Part shown: positions 1 to 7,450 of the stretch, piece after piece | How the letters are laid out: every line of letters starts with the position of its first letter | Numbering within the stretch: position 1 is the first letter of the stretch | Assembly: GCA_023399095.1 (NCBI GenBank) | Contig: JAEWQS010000193.1 | Span: 1 to 7,450 of the forward strand | DNA length: 7,450 nt | Source of the DNA: Bacillota bacterium | GTDB taxonomy: Bacteria; Bacillota; Clostridia; Christensenellales; SZUA-584 | Reading direction: 5' to 3' | Translations under genes and position numbers: made by a program | The notes under the pieces: model-generated | Told to the model about the DNA's origin: nothing | Database searches by the model: none | The model's input: only the letters and a program-made list of their open reading frames with translations

Positions 1-44
1 TGGCCGCAGACGTCACAATAATAATAATCACCGTAATTTGTCAT
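1..44 (-). CDS. N-terminus of a small CxxC metal-binding protein, possibly rubredoxin/rubrerythrin-like (partial)
   Basis: Only the first 14 codons are in the window: MTNYGDYYYCDVCG, read leftward from an ATG at 44–42. A good Shine-Dalgarno (AAAGGAAGT) lies just upstream. The CxxCG knuckle preceded by aromatic residues is the pattern that opens rubredoxin-type iron sites and many small zinc ribbons. The start follows the stop of the upstream PerR-like gene by about 30 bases on the same strand, so the two are probably co-transcribed. Rubrerythrins, rubredoxins and desulfoferrodoxins are common PerR targets in clostridia, which fits an oxidative-stress role. That assignment is inference: 14 residues cannot separate a rubredoxin domain from a generic zinc ribbon. 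Confidence 0.55.
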   Translation of the reverse strand, partial: MTNYGDYYYCDVCG

Positions 45-73
45 GGTTTGTTACTTCCTTTCTTTCTCATCAT

Positions 74-481
74 TTATTTCTTATTGCTTAACAGACATTG
101 ATTGCAAACGCCGTAAAAGGTGATATGGCATCCTTCCAGCTTATGCTCACCCGCGTCTGCGCTTGAAAGGGCGTTATCCTCGAGCGTCTTGGCATTGAGG
201 TCATAAACGCTGTTACACTCACGGCAGTAAAAATGCGAATGCATCGCCACATTGCCGTCGTACCTGTCGAATGTATCACCACAGGAAAGACGCTGCAGAA
301 GTCCTTGACTCTCCAGAATGCTTAAGTTGCGATAAACAGTGCTTAGGCTAAGATTAGGAAATACCGGCTTCATTTTTTCAAAAAGCCAAAATGCGTTGGG
401 ATGAGTATCCGTAGAGCAAAGCAAATCCAGCATATATTTTCTTTGCTTTGTATTGCGAAGAGGCTTGTTCTCCAGAAGCAA
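74..481 (-). CDS. perR: Fur-family peroxide/metal-responsive repressor, PerR type
   Basis: This is a DNA-binding metalloregulator of about 135 residues, the usual Fur/PerR length. An N-terminal winged helix (about 5–70, with LSLSTVYRNLSILESQGLL as recognition region) precedes a C-terminal dimerisation domain. All five expected regulatory-metal ligands of PerR are present: His27, Asp75, His81, His83 and Asp94. The last is Asp, as in PerR, rather than the Glu usual in Fur. Cys86/Cys89 and Cys126/Cys129 form the structural zinc site. I place the start at a TTG (481–479) preceded by AAGAAGGTGAT. The reading frame stays open up to a TTG at 544, but that codon is part of the TTGACA promoter box and the intervening codons lie over the operator, so the longer form is unlikely. 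A possible GTG start at 490 cannot be excluded. The role is probably peroxide sensing, derepressing the adjacent CxxC protein gene; PerR rather than Fur or Zur is inferred from the ligands. Confidence 0.85.
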   Translation of the reverse strand: MLLENKPLRNTKQRKYMLDLLCSTDTHPNAFWLFEKMKPVFPNLSLSTVYRNLSILESQGLLQRLSCGDTFDRYDGNVAMHSHFYCRECNSVYDLNAKTLEDNALSSADAGEHKLEGCHITFYGVCNQCLLSNKK

Positions 482-493
482 TAGAATCACCTT

Positions 494-518
494 CTTATTA
501 ATAATCGTTATTAATAAG
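494..518. promoter_or_regulatory. Fur/PerR-type operator palindrome in front of the perR-like gene
   Basis: Perfect 11-bp arms, CTTATTAATAA (494–504) and TTATTAATAAG (508–518), flank a TCG centre. Centred on base 506, the inner 7-1-7 word TAATAAT-C-GTTATTA matches 11 of the 14 fixed positions of the PerR box consensus TTATAAT-N-ATTATAA. It matches the Fur box equally well. It overlaps the predicted −10 element and lies directly upstream of the RBS of the regulator, the classic place for autorepression. Confidence 0.75.
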
Positions 519-544
519 TTAACACCTTTTATAACCGTTGTCAA
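516..544 (-). promoter_or_regulatory. Promoter of the perR-like gene
   Basis: On the minus strand, a perfect −35 TTGACA (544–539) is followed after 17 bases by TAACTT (521–516), which is preceded by TGT as in an extended −10. The −10 overlaps the operator palindrome, so repressor binding would block RNA polymerase. The −35 is exact; the −10 is weak (3 of 6), which suits a promoter with an extended TG. Confidence 0.55.
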
Positions 545-604
545 GCACCAAAAACAAAATATTTCATAGAAATAATCTGTCTACTTTCTAAAGCGTAAGA
601 ATAA

Positions 605-613
605 TGGTATGTT
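605..613 (+). promoter_or_regulatory. Possible extended −10 promoter of the C11 protease gene
   Basis: TGG followed by TATGTT (608–613) fits an extended −10 element and would start transcription about 20 bases before the protease RBS (AAGGAG, 628–633). No convincing −35 box is seen, so this is tentative. It is the best candidate in the gap between the two divergent genes. Confidence 0.3.
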
Positions 614-642
614 AATATCATCAATATAAGGAGCCCGCAATT

Positions 643-2628
643 ATGTATCACTTAAATAAAAAATTAGTGGCTGTCATCATGTGCGTCCTGTTGCTCCTGT
701 CTGTCGCGGGGTGCCACACGGAGTCGCGAAGTGTTTCTGATATTATCGACTCAGGAACAAACGGTGTGTGGGGGCAGTCGCCTTCATCTATACCGACAGG
801 ATCGGCAGCGCCCTCAAACGAGGGGCAGCCCGGCACATGGACAGTTATGCTTTACCTGAATGGGTCCGACCTTGAAAGCCAAGGCGCTGAAGGAACGTCC
901 AGTCTGCAAAGCATCGTGGATGCGAAGCTGCCGGAAAGCATCCGTGTGCTGATATACACGGGCGGCACGTCGCACTGGCATAACGATATTGTGAGCCCGG
1001 ATACCAACCAAATCTGGCTCGTTGAGGACAACAGCTTAAAACTGCTTGAAACACTGGGCTCCAAGAGTATGGGTGAAAGTTCAGCGCTGTCTGAGTTTAT
1101 CACGTACGCGCAAGATAACTATCCGGCTGATCACAAAGCACTGATGATGTGGAACCACGGCGCGGGCAGCATCATTGGATTTGGTGCGGATGAGCTTTAC
1201 AATTATGACGGACTTGTGCTTTCTGAGATGTCGGACGCGTTTTCGGCATCGTTCGACGGTCAGCTGTTTGAGCTGATTGGCTTTGACGCGTGCCTGATGG
1301 CCAGCGTGGAAATGGCCAGCGTCGCCTCCCCGTTCGCAAGGTACATGGTGGCGTCTGAAGAGGTGGAGCCGGGTAGCGGCTGGGACTACGGCTACTTCCT
1401 TGAAGCGCTGGGGACGGATACGGGCATGACGGGTGCGCAGCTCGGTGAAACGATTGCAGAAGGGTATTTTGCAAGAAGCGTGGGCAGCGGTATGGAAGGC
1501 GCACTCACCTGCTCGGTTATTGACCTCGCCAAAATTGATGAAATTGAACAGTTGCTTGGCGCGTATGCGTCCAGCCTGGACGGACAGCTTGCAGAGCCCC
1601 AGACAGTGCAGACGCTCTCACAGGCCCGTCAGTATGTCGATCATTATGGCGATGAACCGGGAGCTGGGGGGACAGAATCGTTCAACATGGTGGATTTCTA
1701 TCATTTGATTGAGCTGCAAGAGGGCGAAGCGGTGGCACAAGAGCTGCTGGCAGCCATTAAGGAGGCTGTCGTTTATGAACGAAGCGGTGAGCAGCAGCCC
1801 AACTCATGCGGCCTATCCATTTATTTTCCGGCGAGCGCTCCGGACAGCGAGGATATAAGCCTTCAGGTATACAACACCATCGATTTTTGCCCTGAATACA
1901 AGGCATTTGTGAGCGATTATCTGACGGCACTATATCAGGATGCGCAGGCGATGGATGTTAACTACAATAGCGAGCTGATACCTGCCTCGCAAAGCGACGA
2001 TTTAAGCGAAGTGGGGTCATATTACGTGCATCTGACAGACGCGCAGATGGATTATCTGTCTTATGTGTACTGCGCGCTCGGTATGTATCTGGACGATGGC
2101 ACAATTGTTGATTTGGGCTACGACAGCGACCTTTCAATCGATTATAACGACAACACCGTTCACGATAACTTCCAAGGGTATTGGACGGGGCTCAACGGGC
2201 ATTATGTAGCCGTCTACGTCATGGAAGAGTATGATAACCAGTATGTCATATACAATATACCTGTTCTTTATAATGACGAGACTGCCATTGTACGAGCCAC
2301 ATGGATATGGGACGGCACGTATGAAAACGGTGGTTATTATGTGTATAACGGCATGTATTATATGAACGAAGAGTACGCTGCTCCGTCCTCAAAGCTCGCA
2401 ATCATCCCGGAGATAGGCGACCAGATTACCCCCATCTTCTGGCCGACCTACGCGGCTGACGGAGATTACGAGACCTACTATACGGGTGAGACGTTTACGG
2501 TGGGGCCAGAAGGGCTGGTGCTTAGCTGGGTAGAGCTGCCAACGGGTTACTATCAGTACGGGTTCTTGTTTTTTGACGTGTATGGCTATGAGCATTACAG
2601 CGAGATGACTGACTTCGAGGTGTACTGA
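643..2628 (+). CDS. Clostripain-family (peptidase C11) cysteine protease, secreted lipoprotein
   Basis: A 661-residue exported protease, with its ATG placed by AAGGAG at 628–633. The N-terminus is a lipoprotein signal: basic residues, a hydrophobic stretch (about 8–20), then the lipobox VAGC with Cys24 as lipidated residue. A short Ser/Gly/Pro linker leads to a C11 catalytic domain (about 65–430) of clan CD. It opens with TWTVMLYLNGSDLES, carries the catalytic His in MMWNHGAG (His172) and the nucleophile in IGFDACLMA (Cys217), and ends near CGLSIYFPAS. Clostripain-type enzymes cut after Arg or Lys; that specificity is known for the family, not shown here. The C-terminal third (about 440–661) is a separate region I do not recognise, very rich in tyrosine (about 33 in residues 451–661) and in Gly-Tyr/Asn-Tyr turns, probably a beta-rich surface domain. 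The protein is likely anchored on the outer face of the membrane. It is divergent from perR and closed by its own terminator. Confidence 0.9.
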   Translation: MYHLNKKLVAVIMCVLLLLSVAGCHTESRSVSDIIDSGTNGVWGQSPSSIPTGSAAPSNEGQPGTWTVMLYLNGSDLESQGAEGTSSLQSIVDAKLPESIRVLIYTGGTSHWHNDIVSPDTNQIWLVEDNSLKLLETLGSKSMGESSALSEFITYAQDNYPADHKALMMWNHGAGSIIGFGADELYNYDGLVLSEMSDAFSASFDGQLFELIGFDACLMASVEMASVASPFARYMVASEEVEPGSGWDYGYFLEALGTDTGMTGAQLGETIAEGYFARSVGSGMEGALTCSVIDLAKIDEIEQLLGAYASSLDGQLAEPQTVQTLSQARQYVDHYGDEPGAGGTESFNMVDFYHLIELQEGEAVAQELLAAIKEAVVYERSGEQQPNSCGLSIYFPASAPDSEDISLQVYNTIDFCPEYKAFVSDYLTALYQDAQAMDVNYNSELIPASQSDDLSEVGSYYVHLTDAQMDYLSYVYCALGMYLDDGTIVDLGYDSDLSIDYNDNTVHDNFQGYWTGLNGHYVAVYVMEEYDNQYVIYNIPVLYNDETAIVRATWIWDGTYENGGYYVYNGMYYMNEEYAAPSSKLAIIPEIGDQITPIFWPTYAADGDYETYYTGETFTVGPEGLVLSWVELPTGYYQYGFLFFDVYGYEHYSEMTDFEVY

Positions 2629-2644
2629 TCCCAAGCAAACAAAA

Positions 2645-2677
2645 AGGCTGCGCGGTTCAATTTGAACTGCACAGCCT
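2645..2677. terminator. Bidirectional rho-independent terminator between convergent genes
   Basis: The stem pairs AGGCTG (2645–2650) with CAGCCT (2672–2677), continues through GC/GC, and ends in GTTCA/TGAAC around a very small loop, with one mismatch and one wobble. On the plus strand a T-rich tail (CTTTTATT) follows. On the minus strand the five A's at 2641–2644 and just before give a T-run. It therefore serves both the protease gene ending at 2628 and the minus-strand floA operon ending at 2701. Confidence 0.85.
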
Positions 2678-2700
2678 CTTTTATTGATTTGTGATTTGTG

Positions 2701-2721
2701 TTAACGCGCTTTGCGCGTTAA
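2701..2721. repeat. Perfect inverted repeat over the stop codon of the last floA-operon gene
   Basis: Nine-base arms TTAACGCGC and GCGCGTTAA flank a TTT spacer. The repeat covers the last codons and the stop of the minus-strand gene. It forms a stable hairpin but has no T-run after it on either strand, so it is not a terminator by itself. It may protect the mRNA 3' end, or add to the terminator about 25 bases further on. Confidence 0.6.
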
Positions 2722-3192
2722 TATTTCGGAATATATCACGGCGCGAACGAAATCATCCTTGTCGTCGAATAAGCTGAGCGCACCTCGCTGCTGCTTTTTT
2801 GTTTTCAGCGGCGTGTCATCATTGATATCCGTACTTACGGCATGAAAGCTGCCAAGGTCTATGTTTGTGTATTTGTTCCGGGGCATACCGGCATTGGAAG
2901 CCGGTGCGGTCTCGAAGGTACGCGCTGACAGCCGCTCGGTTGCTTTTTCCGGCATTGTTTGCTTTGCAATCACAGGTCTTGAAGCCGTCTGTCTTGCGGC
3001 AGCACTGGGTTCGCGGTGCGGCGGTGCCTCCATTTCACCGGACATCATGAACGCTCTTTGTATATCGCTCATGGTGGGGCGTACTGGGGCGGCATCAGCA
3101 GTATCATCAGAAGCCCTATTCGGTTTCTTTTTTCCCACAGCCGAGATGATGCTTATGATCACCCCGACTGCGATAATCAGTAAGATTTCCAT
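2701..3192 (-). CDS. Unrecognised single-pass membrane protein encoded directly after floA
   Basis: This 163-residue protein is not one I can name. Residues 2–19 are a hydrophobic segment followed by KKKPNR, giving a membrane anchor with the rest probably cytoplasmic. Residues 25–110 are low-complexity and rich in Ala, Pro, Thr and charged residues, so likely disordered, with one possible short helix (MSDIQRAFMM, 41–50). The C-terminus is compact: LFDDKDDFVRAVIYSEIL (141–158) then basic TRKAR. A helix of this kind recurs at the ends of otherwise variable small bacterial membrane proteins and may be a docking motif; that is from memory. Its ATG lies 12 bases past the floA stop and its RBS (AAGGATGA) overlaps that stop, so translation is probably coupled. 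Coding on this strand rather than in the overlapping plus-strand frames is supported by the RBS, the membrane anchor and the operon spacing. A FloA-associated role is inference only. Confidence 0.75.
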   Translation of the reverse strand: MEILLIIAVGVIISIISAVGKKKPNRASDDTADAAPVRPTMSDIQRAFMMSGEMEAPPHREPSAAARQTASRPVIAKQTMPEKATERLSARTFETAPASNAGMPRNKYTNIDLGSFHAVSTDINDDTPLKTKKQQRGALSLFDDKDDFVRAVIYSEILTRKAR

Positions 3193-3204
3193 ATTGGATC
3201 ATCC

Positions 3205-4194
3205 TTACTCAGTTTCTTTTTCGATTTTGGGACCTGCCGCACCGGAGATAGACTCACGCATGTTGGTGTCAGCCATCACATTTTTCATGTTGTAATAGTC
3301 CATGATACCAAGATTACCTTCCTTGAAAGCGATAGCCATGGCACGCGGTATCTCTGCTTCGGCCTCGACGACCTTGGCGCGCATTTCCTGCACGGCAGCC
3401 TGCATTTCCTGCTCTTTTGCCACAGCCATTGCGCGGCGTTCCTCTGCTTTGGCTTGGGCGATCTTCTTATCGGCCTGCGCCTGATCGATCTGCAGCTGAG
3501 CACCGATGTTGCGCCCGACGTCCACGTCCGCGATATCAATGGATAGAATCTCGAACGCGGTTCCTGCGTCGAGGCCCTTAGCCAGCACTGTTTTGGAAAT
3601 GAGGTCGGGGTTTTCGAGCACTTCTTTGTGTGTGAGCGCGCTGCCGACGGTGGTGACAATACCTTCGCCCACACGCGCGATGATTGTCTCTTCTCCGGCG
3701 CCGCCGACGAGACGGTCGATATTGGCGCGCACAGTCACACGGGCCTTGGCTTTGAGCTCGATACCGTCCTTGGCAATCGCCGCCACAACAGGCGTTTCAA
3801 TCACCTTGGGGTTAACGCTCATCTTCACAGCGGTTAATACATCCCGGCCGGCAAGGTCTATCGCGGTGGCGCGTTTGAAATCAAGCGGGATATCCGCCTT
3901 TTGTGCCGCGATCAGCGCGTCAACCACACGATCCACGTTACCGCCCGCAAGATAATGCTGTTCGAGCATATCCGTGGTGACGGAAATGCCCGCCTTGATT
4001 GCCTTGATCAACGGATTCGCGATGCCGGACGGCGTGATCTTACGAAGACGCATGCCGATCAGCGATACGATTCTTAGCTTAACGCCTGATGCGCGCGCGG
4101 CAATCCACAAACGCACAGGGACAAAGCTGAAGAAGAATGTGAGAAAAATGAATGCGGCAACGATGATAATGATGTAAACCCATAAATCTGTCAT
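3205..4194 (-). CDS. floA: Flotillin-like scaffold protein FloA
   Basis: A 329-residue membrane scaffold of functional membrane microdomains, close to the roughly 330 residues of the Bacillus FloA (YqfA) family. A hydrophobic N-terminal hairpin/TM segment (about 5–26) precedes the FPVRLWIAARASGVKL-like stretch here reading VPVRLWIAARASGVKL. Next come the PHB/SPFH-like core (about 35–230, with NPLIKAIKAGI, LEQHYLAGGNVDRVVDAL and FEILSIDIADVDVGRNIGA) and an Ala/Glu/Lys-rich coiled coil (about 230–292). The tail YYNMKNVMADTNMRESI is a family hallmark. The start is the ATG at 4194–4192, nine bases after AAAGGAG (4210–4204). An in-frame TTG three codons earlier touches the Shine-Dalgarno and cannot be used with it. 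Upstream lie the zinc-ribbon and nfeD-like genes, and NfeD proteins are established partners of bacterial flotillins. The protein should oligomerise at the inner face of the membrane and affect fluidity, secretion and signalling complexes. Confidence 0.95.
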   Translation of the reverse strand: MTDLWVYIIIIVAAFIFLTFFFSFVPVRLWIAARASGVKLRIVSLIGMRLRKITPSGIANPLIKAIKAGISVTTDMLEQHYLAGGNVDRVVDALIAAQKADIPLDFKRATAIDLAGRDVLTAVKMSVNPKVIETPVVAAIAKDGIELKAKARVTVRANIDRLVGGAGEETIIARVGEGIVTTVGSALTHKEVLENPDLISKTVLAKGLDAGTAFEILSIDIADVDVGRNIGAQLQIDQAQADKKIAQAKAEERRAMAVAKEQEMQAAVQEMRAKVVEAEAEIPRAMAIAFKEGNLGIMDYYNMKNVMADTNMRESISGAAGPKIEKETE

Positions 4195-7100
4195 AGAAAT
4201 CAACTCCTTTGTATTTGTTATATTTTGCCTAGAAGTATAAAACTATTCAACTATTTGAGAACCGAAAACAGAATGAAGTAAAGCAGCATGACAAACAAAA
4301 TGAAGCCGCCCGTATAAAGGCACATGAGCAGCAGCCTCTTCGGATCTGTTTTCACCTTTATAGGCGTTTCTGCCTTTTCCAGCAAATACGCCTCGCACTT
4401 TTTGCAAAACTCGGCAGAATCCGCGTATTCGATTTTGCATACCGGACAGTATTTCACATTAACCCTCCACTTGCTTGACAATAATGCGGCCACCCTCGGT
4501 CTTTAAAACCTGAATACGCGCGCCCTTTGAGATATAATCGCCTTCTGTGACGACATCGGCTTTTTCACCATCAATTTCTGCTGAACCCGCGGGGCGAAGC
4601 GGTGTTAAGCTGACGCCGCTTTTGCCGGTATAACGTGAATAATCATCTCGCGCGACATAACCGGCGTCCTTTTCTTCGGAATCCTTGAGTACAAGCGAAG
4701 ATCGGTATAGCCAGCCGCGCTTCAAACTTCGTGCGGCAATCAGCGCGAGTATCACCACGATGCCCCCGATGATAAGGAACAAAAGCAAGCCTTCCGCCAC
4801 CGATTTTGCCTGAAACACGATGCATAGCACCAGAGCGACAAGCCCTAGGCCGCCGAATATGCCGAAGCCGGGCGCAAATAGTTCAATAAGCAAGAAGATC
4901 ATACCGACAACGAATAACACAATAGAGACAGTTTCAATCGTTTCAAACAGACCCAAATAGATCCCCCTTTCCCGCTAAAGACAACATTTTTTCTATTTAA
5001 TATAGTATAACACATTCCATATCAATATGCGCGAAGAAAATAACAAACGATTGCCATGCATTCATAAAGCTTCTAAACACAGATATTTACTTTTGTTAGG
5101 GCTTGTGCTATAACAAGTACACTATATTAAAATGTATATTTTGTACTGGGTCACGGAGATACAATGACGGATGAGAGAATTAAGCGGAAAATCAGTCGCG
5201 CGCTGGCGCGTTTTATAGACGGCGATGCAGGGAACGCGCTTTGGGCGCATAATAATATGAAGGTTTATGACACGCCTTTGATTGGTTATGCGGCAGCGGA
5301 CGATGCATATTTGAGATGTTTAGAAATGATACTGTAGTCGGTTCGCGCTTTCAGCCGCCGCATAATTGGTTGCCCGGTGCAAAAACGGTAATTTCGTATT
5401 TTTTGCCGTTTACCCGGGAAATCAGAGATTCCAACCGCCTGACCGGGTTGCCATCTGAGGAATGGGTATCGGCACGCATAGACGGCGAGGCTTTTAATAA
5501 TGCCGTGAGAGCTTTTCTTGTTGGATTGGTTGAAGATATGGGCGCGAAGGCTGTTTCGCCTGTGGCAGACCCACGGTTTCTTGTTCAGAACAATATATCT
5601 AATTGGTCGGAGCGTCATGTGGCGTTTGCGGCGGGGCTGGGCACCTTTGGATTGCACAGGGGGCTTATCACATCAAAAGGCACTGCGGGGCGGTTTGGCA
5701 GCGTTGTGACCACGATGCGCCTGGAACCGACGAAGAGGCCTTATGGGAGCCATAACGAATATTGTTTGTTTTTCGCAAGCGGAAAATGCGGTGCGTGCAT
5801 CAAACGCTGTCCGCCGGCTGCCATCACGAAGCAAGGCAAAGATAACAAAGCATGCAGCGACTATATCGACAACGAGATTGAGCCGCGGTTCGCACCGCGC
5901 TACGGCTGCGGCAAATGCAATATTAGCGTGCCGTGTGAATATAGTATGCCGCTTATATATAAGGAAAGAATGAAAACAAAAAGGGGTGTATAACGCGTGG
6001 GTTTAAAGGTATAATCGATAGTAAAGCGAGGCTGATCGTTGCTGCAAAAAAAATTCTCATTCTGAGAAAAAAACTCTTGCTTTTGCTATGTGTTTATTAT
6101 ATAATTCCACCGTTGCGCACTAAAAAGTGCGTATTCATTTGACAGGCTGAAGCGGGAGGTTGCCGGAGAAACCGCTTTCCGGGTAGTTTCCGCGGACTGT
6201 TGTCCTAAACGATAAGGACAGCGCTTCGAGCGGCATGAAAATGCCGTGAAAAAAAGAATGTGATACACACGGCTGTGTGTATACGGAGCGTAAGCGTAAG
6301 GAGGAGAAAAATGGCAAGTCAGAAGATTAGAATCAAGCTGAAAGCGTATGACTACAACCTGATTGACCAGTCGGCAATGAAGATCGTCGATACGGCAAAA
6401 AGGACGGGCGCGAAGGTATCGGGACCGATTCCGCTGCCCACTCAGAAGGAGATTATCACAATACTTCGTGCGCCGCACAAGTATAAGGATTCTCGTGAAC
6501 AATTTGAAATTAAAACACACAAGAGGCTGATCGACATACTGGAAGCCACTTCAAAGACAACGGATGCTTTGATGCGGCTGGATCTGCCTTCCGGCGTGGA
6601 TATAGAAATTAAGCTCTAGGGGGTGTGACGAATGAAAGCGATTTTGGGCAAAAAATTAGGTATGACGCAGCTGTTCATGGATGACGGTACTGTCGTTCCG
6701 GTTACAGTTGTGCAGGCGGGCCCGTGCGTCGTCACTCAGAAAAAGACGGACGAGACGGACGGTTACAATGCAATACAGATTGGCTTTGGCGAGATAAGAG
6801 AAAAGCTCGTGACAAAGCCGCTTGAAGGCCATTTCAAAAAAGCGGGCGTTGCCCCGAAGCGGAGTCTGCGTGAATACCATGTGGACAATATGGATGATTT
6901 CATGCTTGGTCAGGAGATCAAGGTGGACGTATTCGAAAAGGGTGACATAGTCGATGTGCAGGGCACAAGCAAGGGCAAAGGCTTCCAGGGCATGATCGCG
7001 CGCCACAACAAGGCGAGAGGCCCCATGTCGCACGGTTCGCGAAGCAAGAGAGCCCCGGGCAGCATCGGTGCTTGTGCTGATCCTTCCAGGGTCATCAAAG

Positions 7101-7450
7101 GCAAGAAGATGCCGGGTCATGGCGGCGCACAGACAGTGACCGTGCAGAACATTGAGGTTGTCGGTATCGACGCAGATAAAAACGTGCTGCTTGTCAAAGG
7201 CGCTGTGCCCGGAGCAAAGGGCGGACTGCTTTCGATATCGAAAGCGGTTAAACTCGGCTAAGACAAGCTTTAGAAAAGGGAGTGAAACGAATGCCCATAG
7301 TATCGGTATATAAAACGGACGGTACAGAGTCCGGCAATATGGATCTGAAAAACGAAGTGTTTGGCATAGAGGTCAACGAAGCGGTGATGCATCAGGTGGT
7401 TGTGGCGCAGCTCGCCAACAAGCGTCAGGGCACGCAGAGCGCGCTGACAC

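Overview
The window reads as chromosomal DNA from an anaerobic Firmicute of the class Clostridia. The evidence is a PerR-type Fur regulator next to a start that looks rubredoxin-like, a clostripain-family lipoprotein, an NfeD–FloA membrane cluster, a clostridial two-cluster ferredoxin protein related to QueG, and the head of the S10 ribosomal operon. Shine-Dalgarno sites are strong, TTG and GTG starts are used, and base composition looks roughly balanced by eye. No IS element, phage gene, CRISPR array or tRNA was seen.

Left part (1–2700). On the minus strand, a Fur/PerR regulator is followed after about 30 bases by the first 14 codons of a CxxC metal-binding protein that runs off the left edge. 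The regulator has a clear operator-like palindrome in its own promoter. Pointing the other way is a large secreted lipoprotein protease of peptidase family C11, closed by a strong bidirectional terminator at 2645–2677.

Middle (2701–5035, all minus strand). A four-gene operon is read nfeD-like, then a small zinc-ribbon membrane protein, then floA, then an unrecognised single-pass membrane protein with a conserved-looking C-terminal motif. nfeD and floA together form the membrane-microdomain (flotillin) module. The two small membrane genes are candidate accessory factors.

Right part (5086–7450, all plus strand). A QueG-like iron-sulfur gene has its own promoter and RBS but is broken by an apparent single-base deletion near codon 50. 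About 317 bases of non-coding DNA follow. They hold a strong promoter preceded by two helically phased A-tracts, then a leader of about 200 nt with at least four hairpins. The leader feeds the S10 operon: rpsJ, rplC and the start of rplD.

I see no complete new defence or mobile system. The most useful observations are the frameshift, the structured rpsJ leader, the PerR-type operator that corrects the regulator's start site, and the two uncharacterised membrane genes inside and after the nfeD–floA unit.
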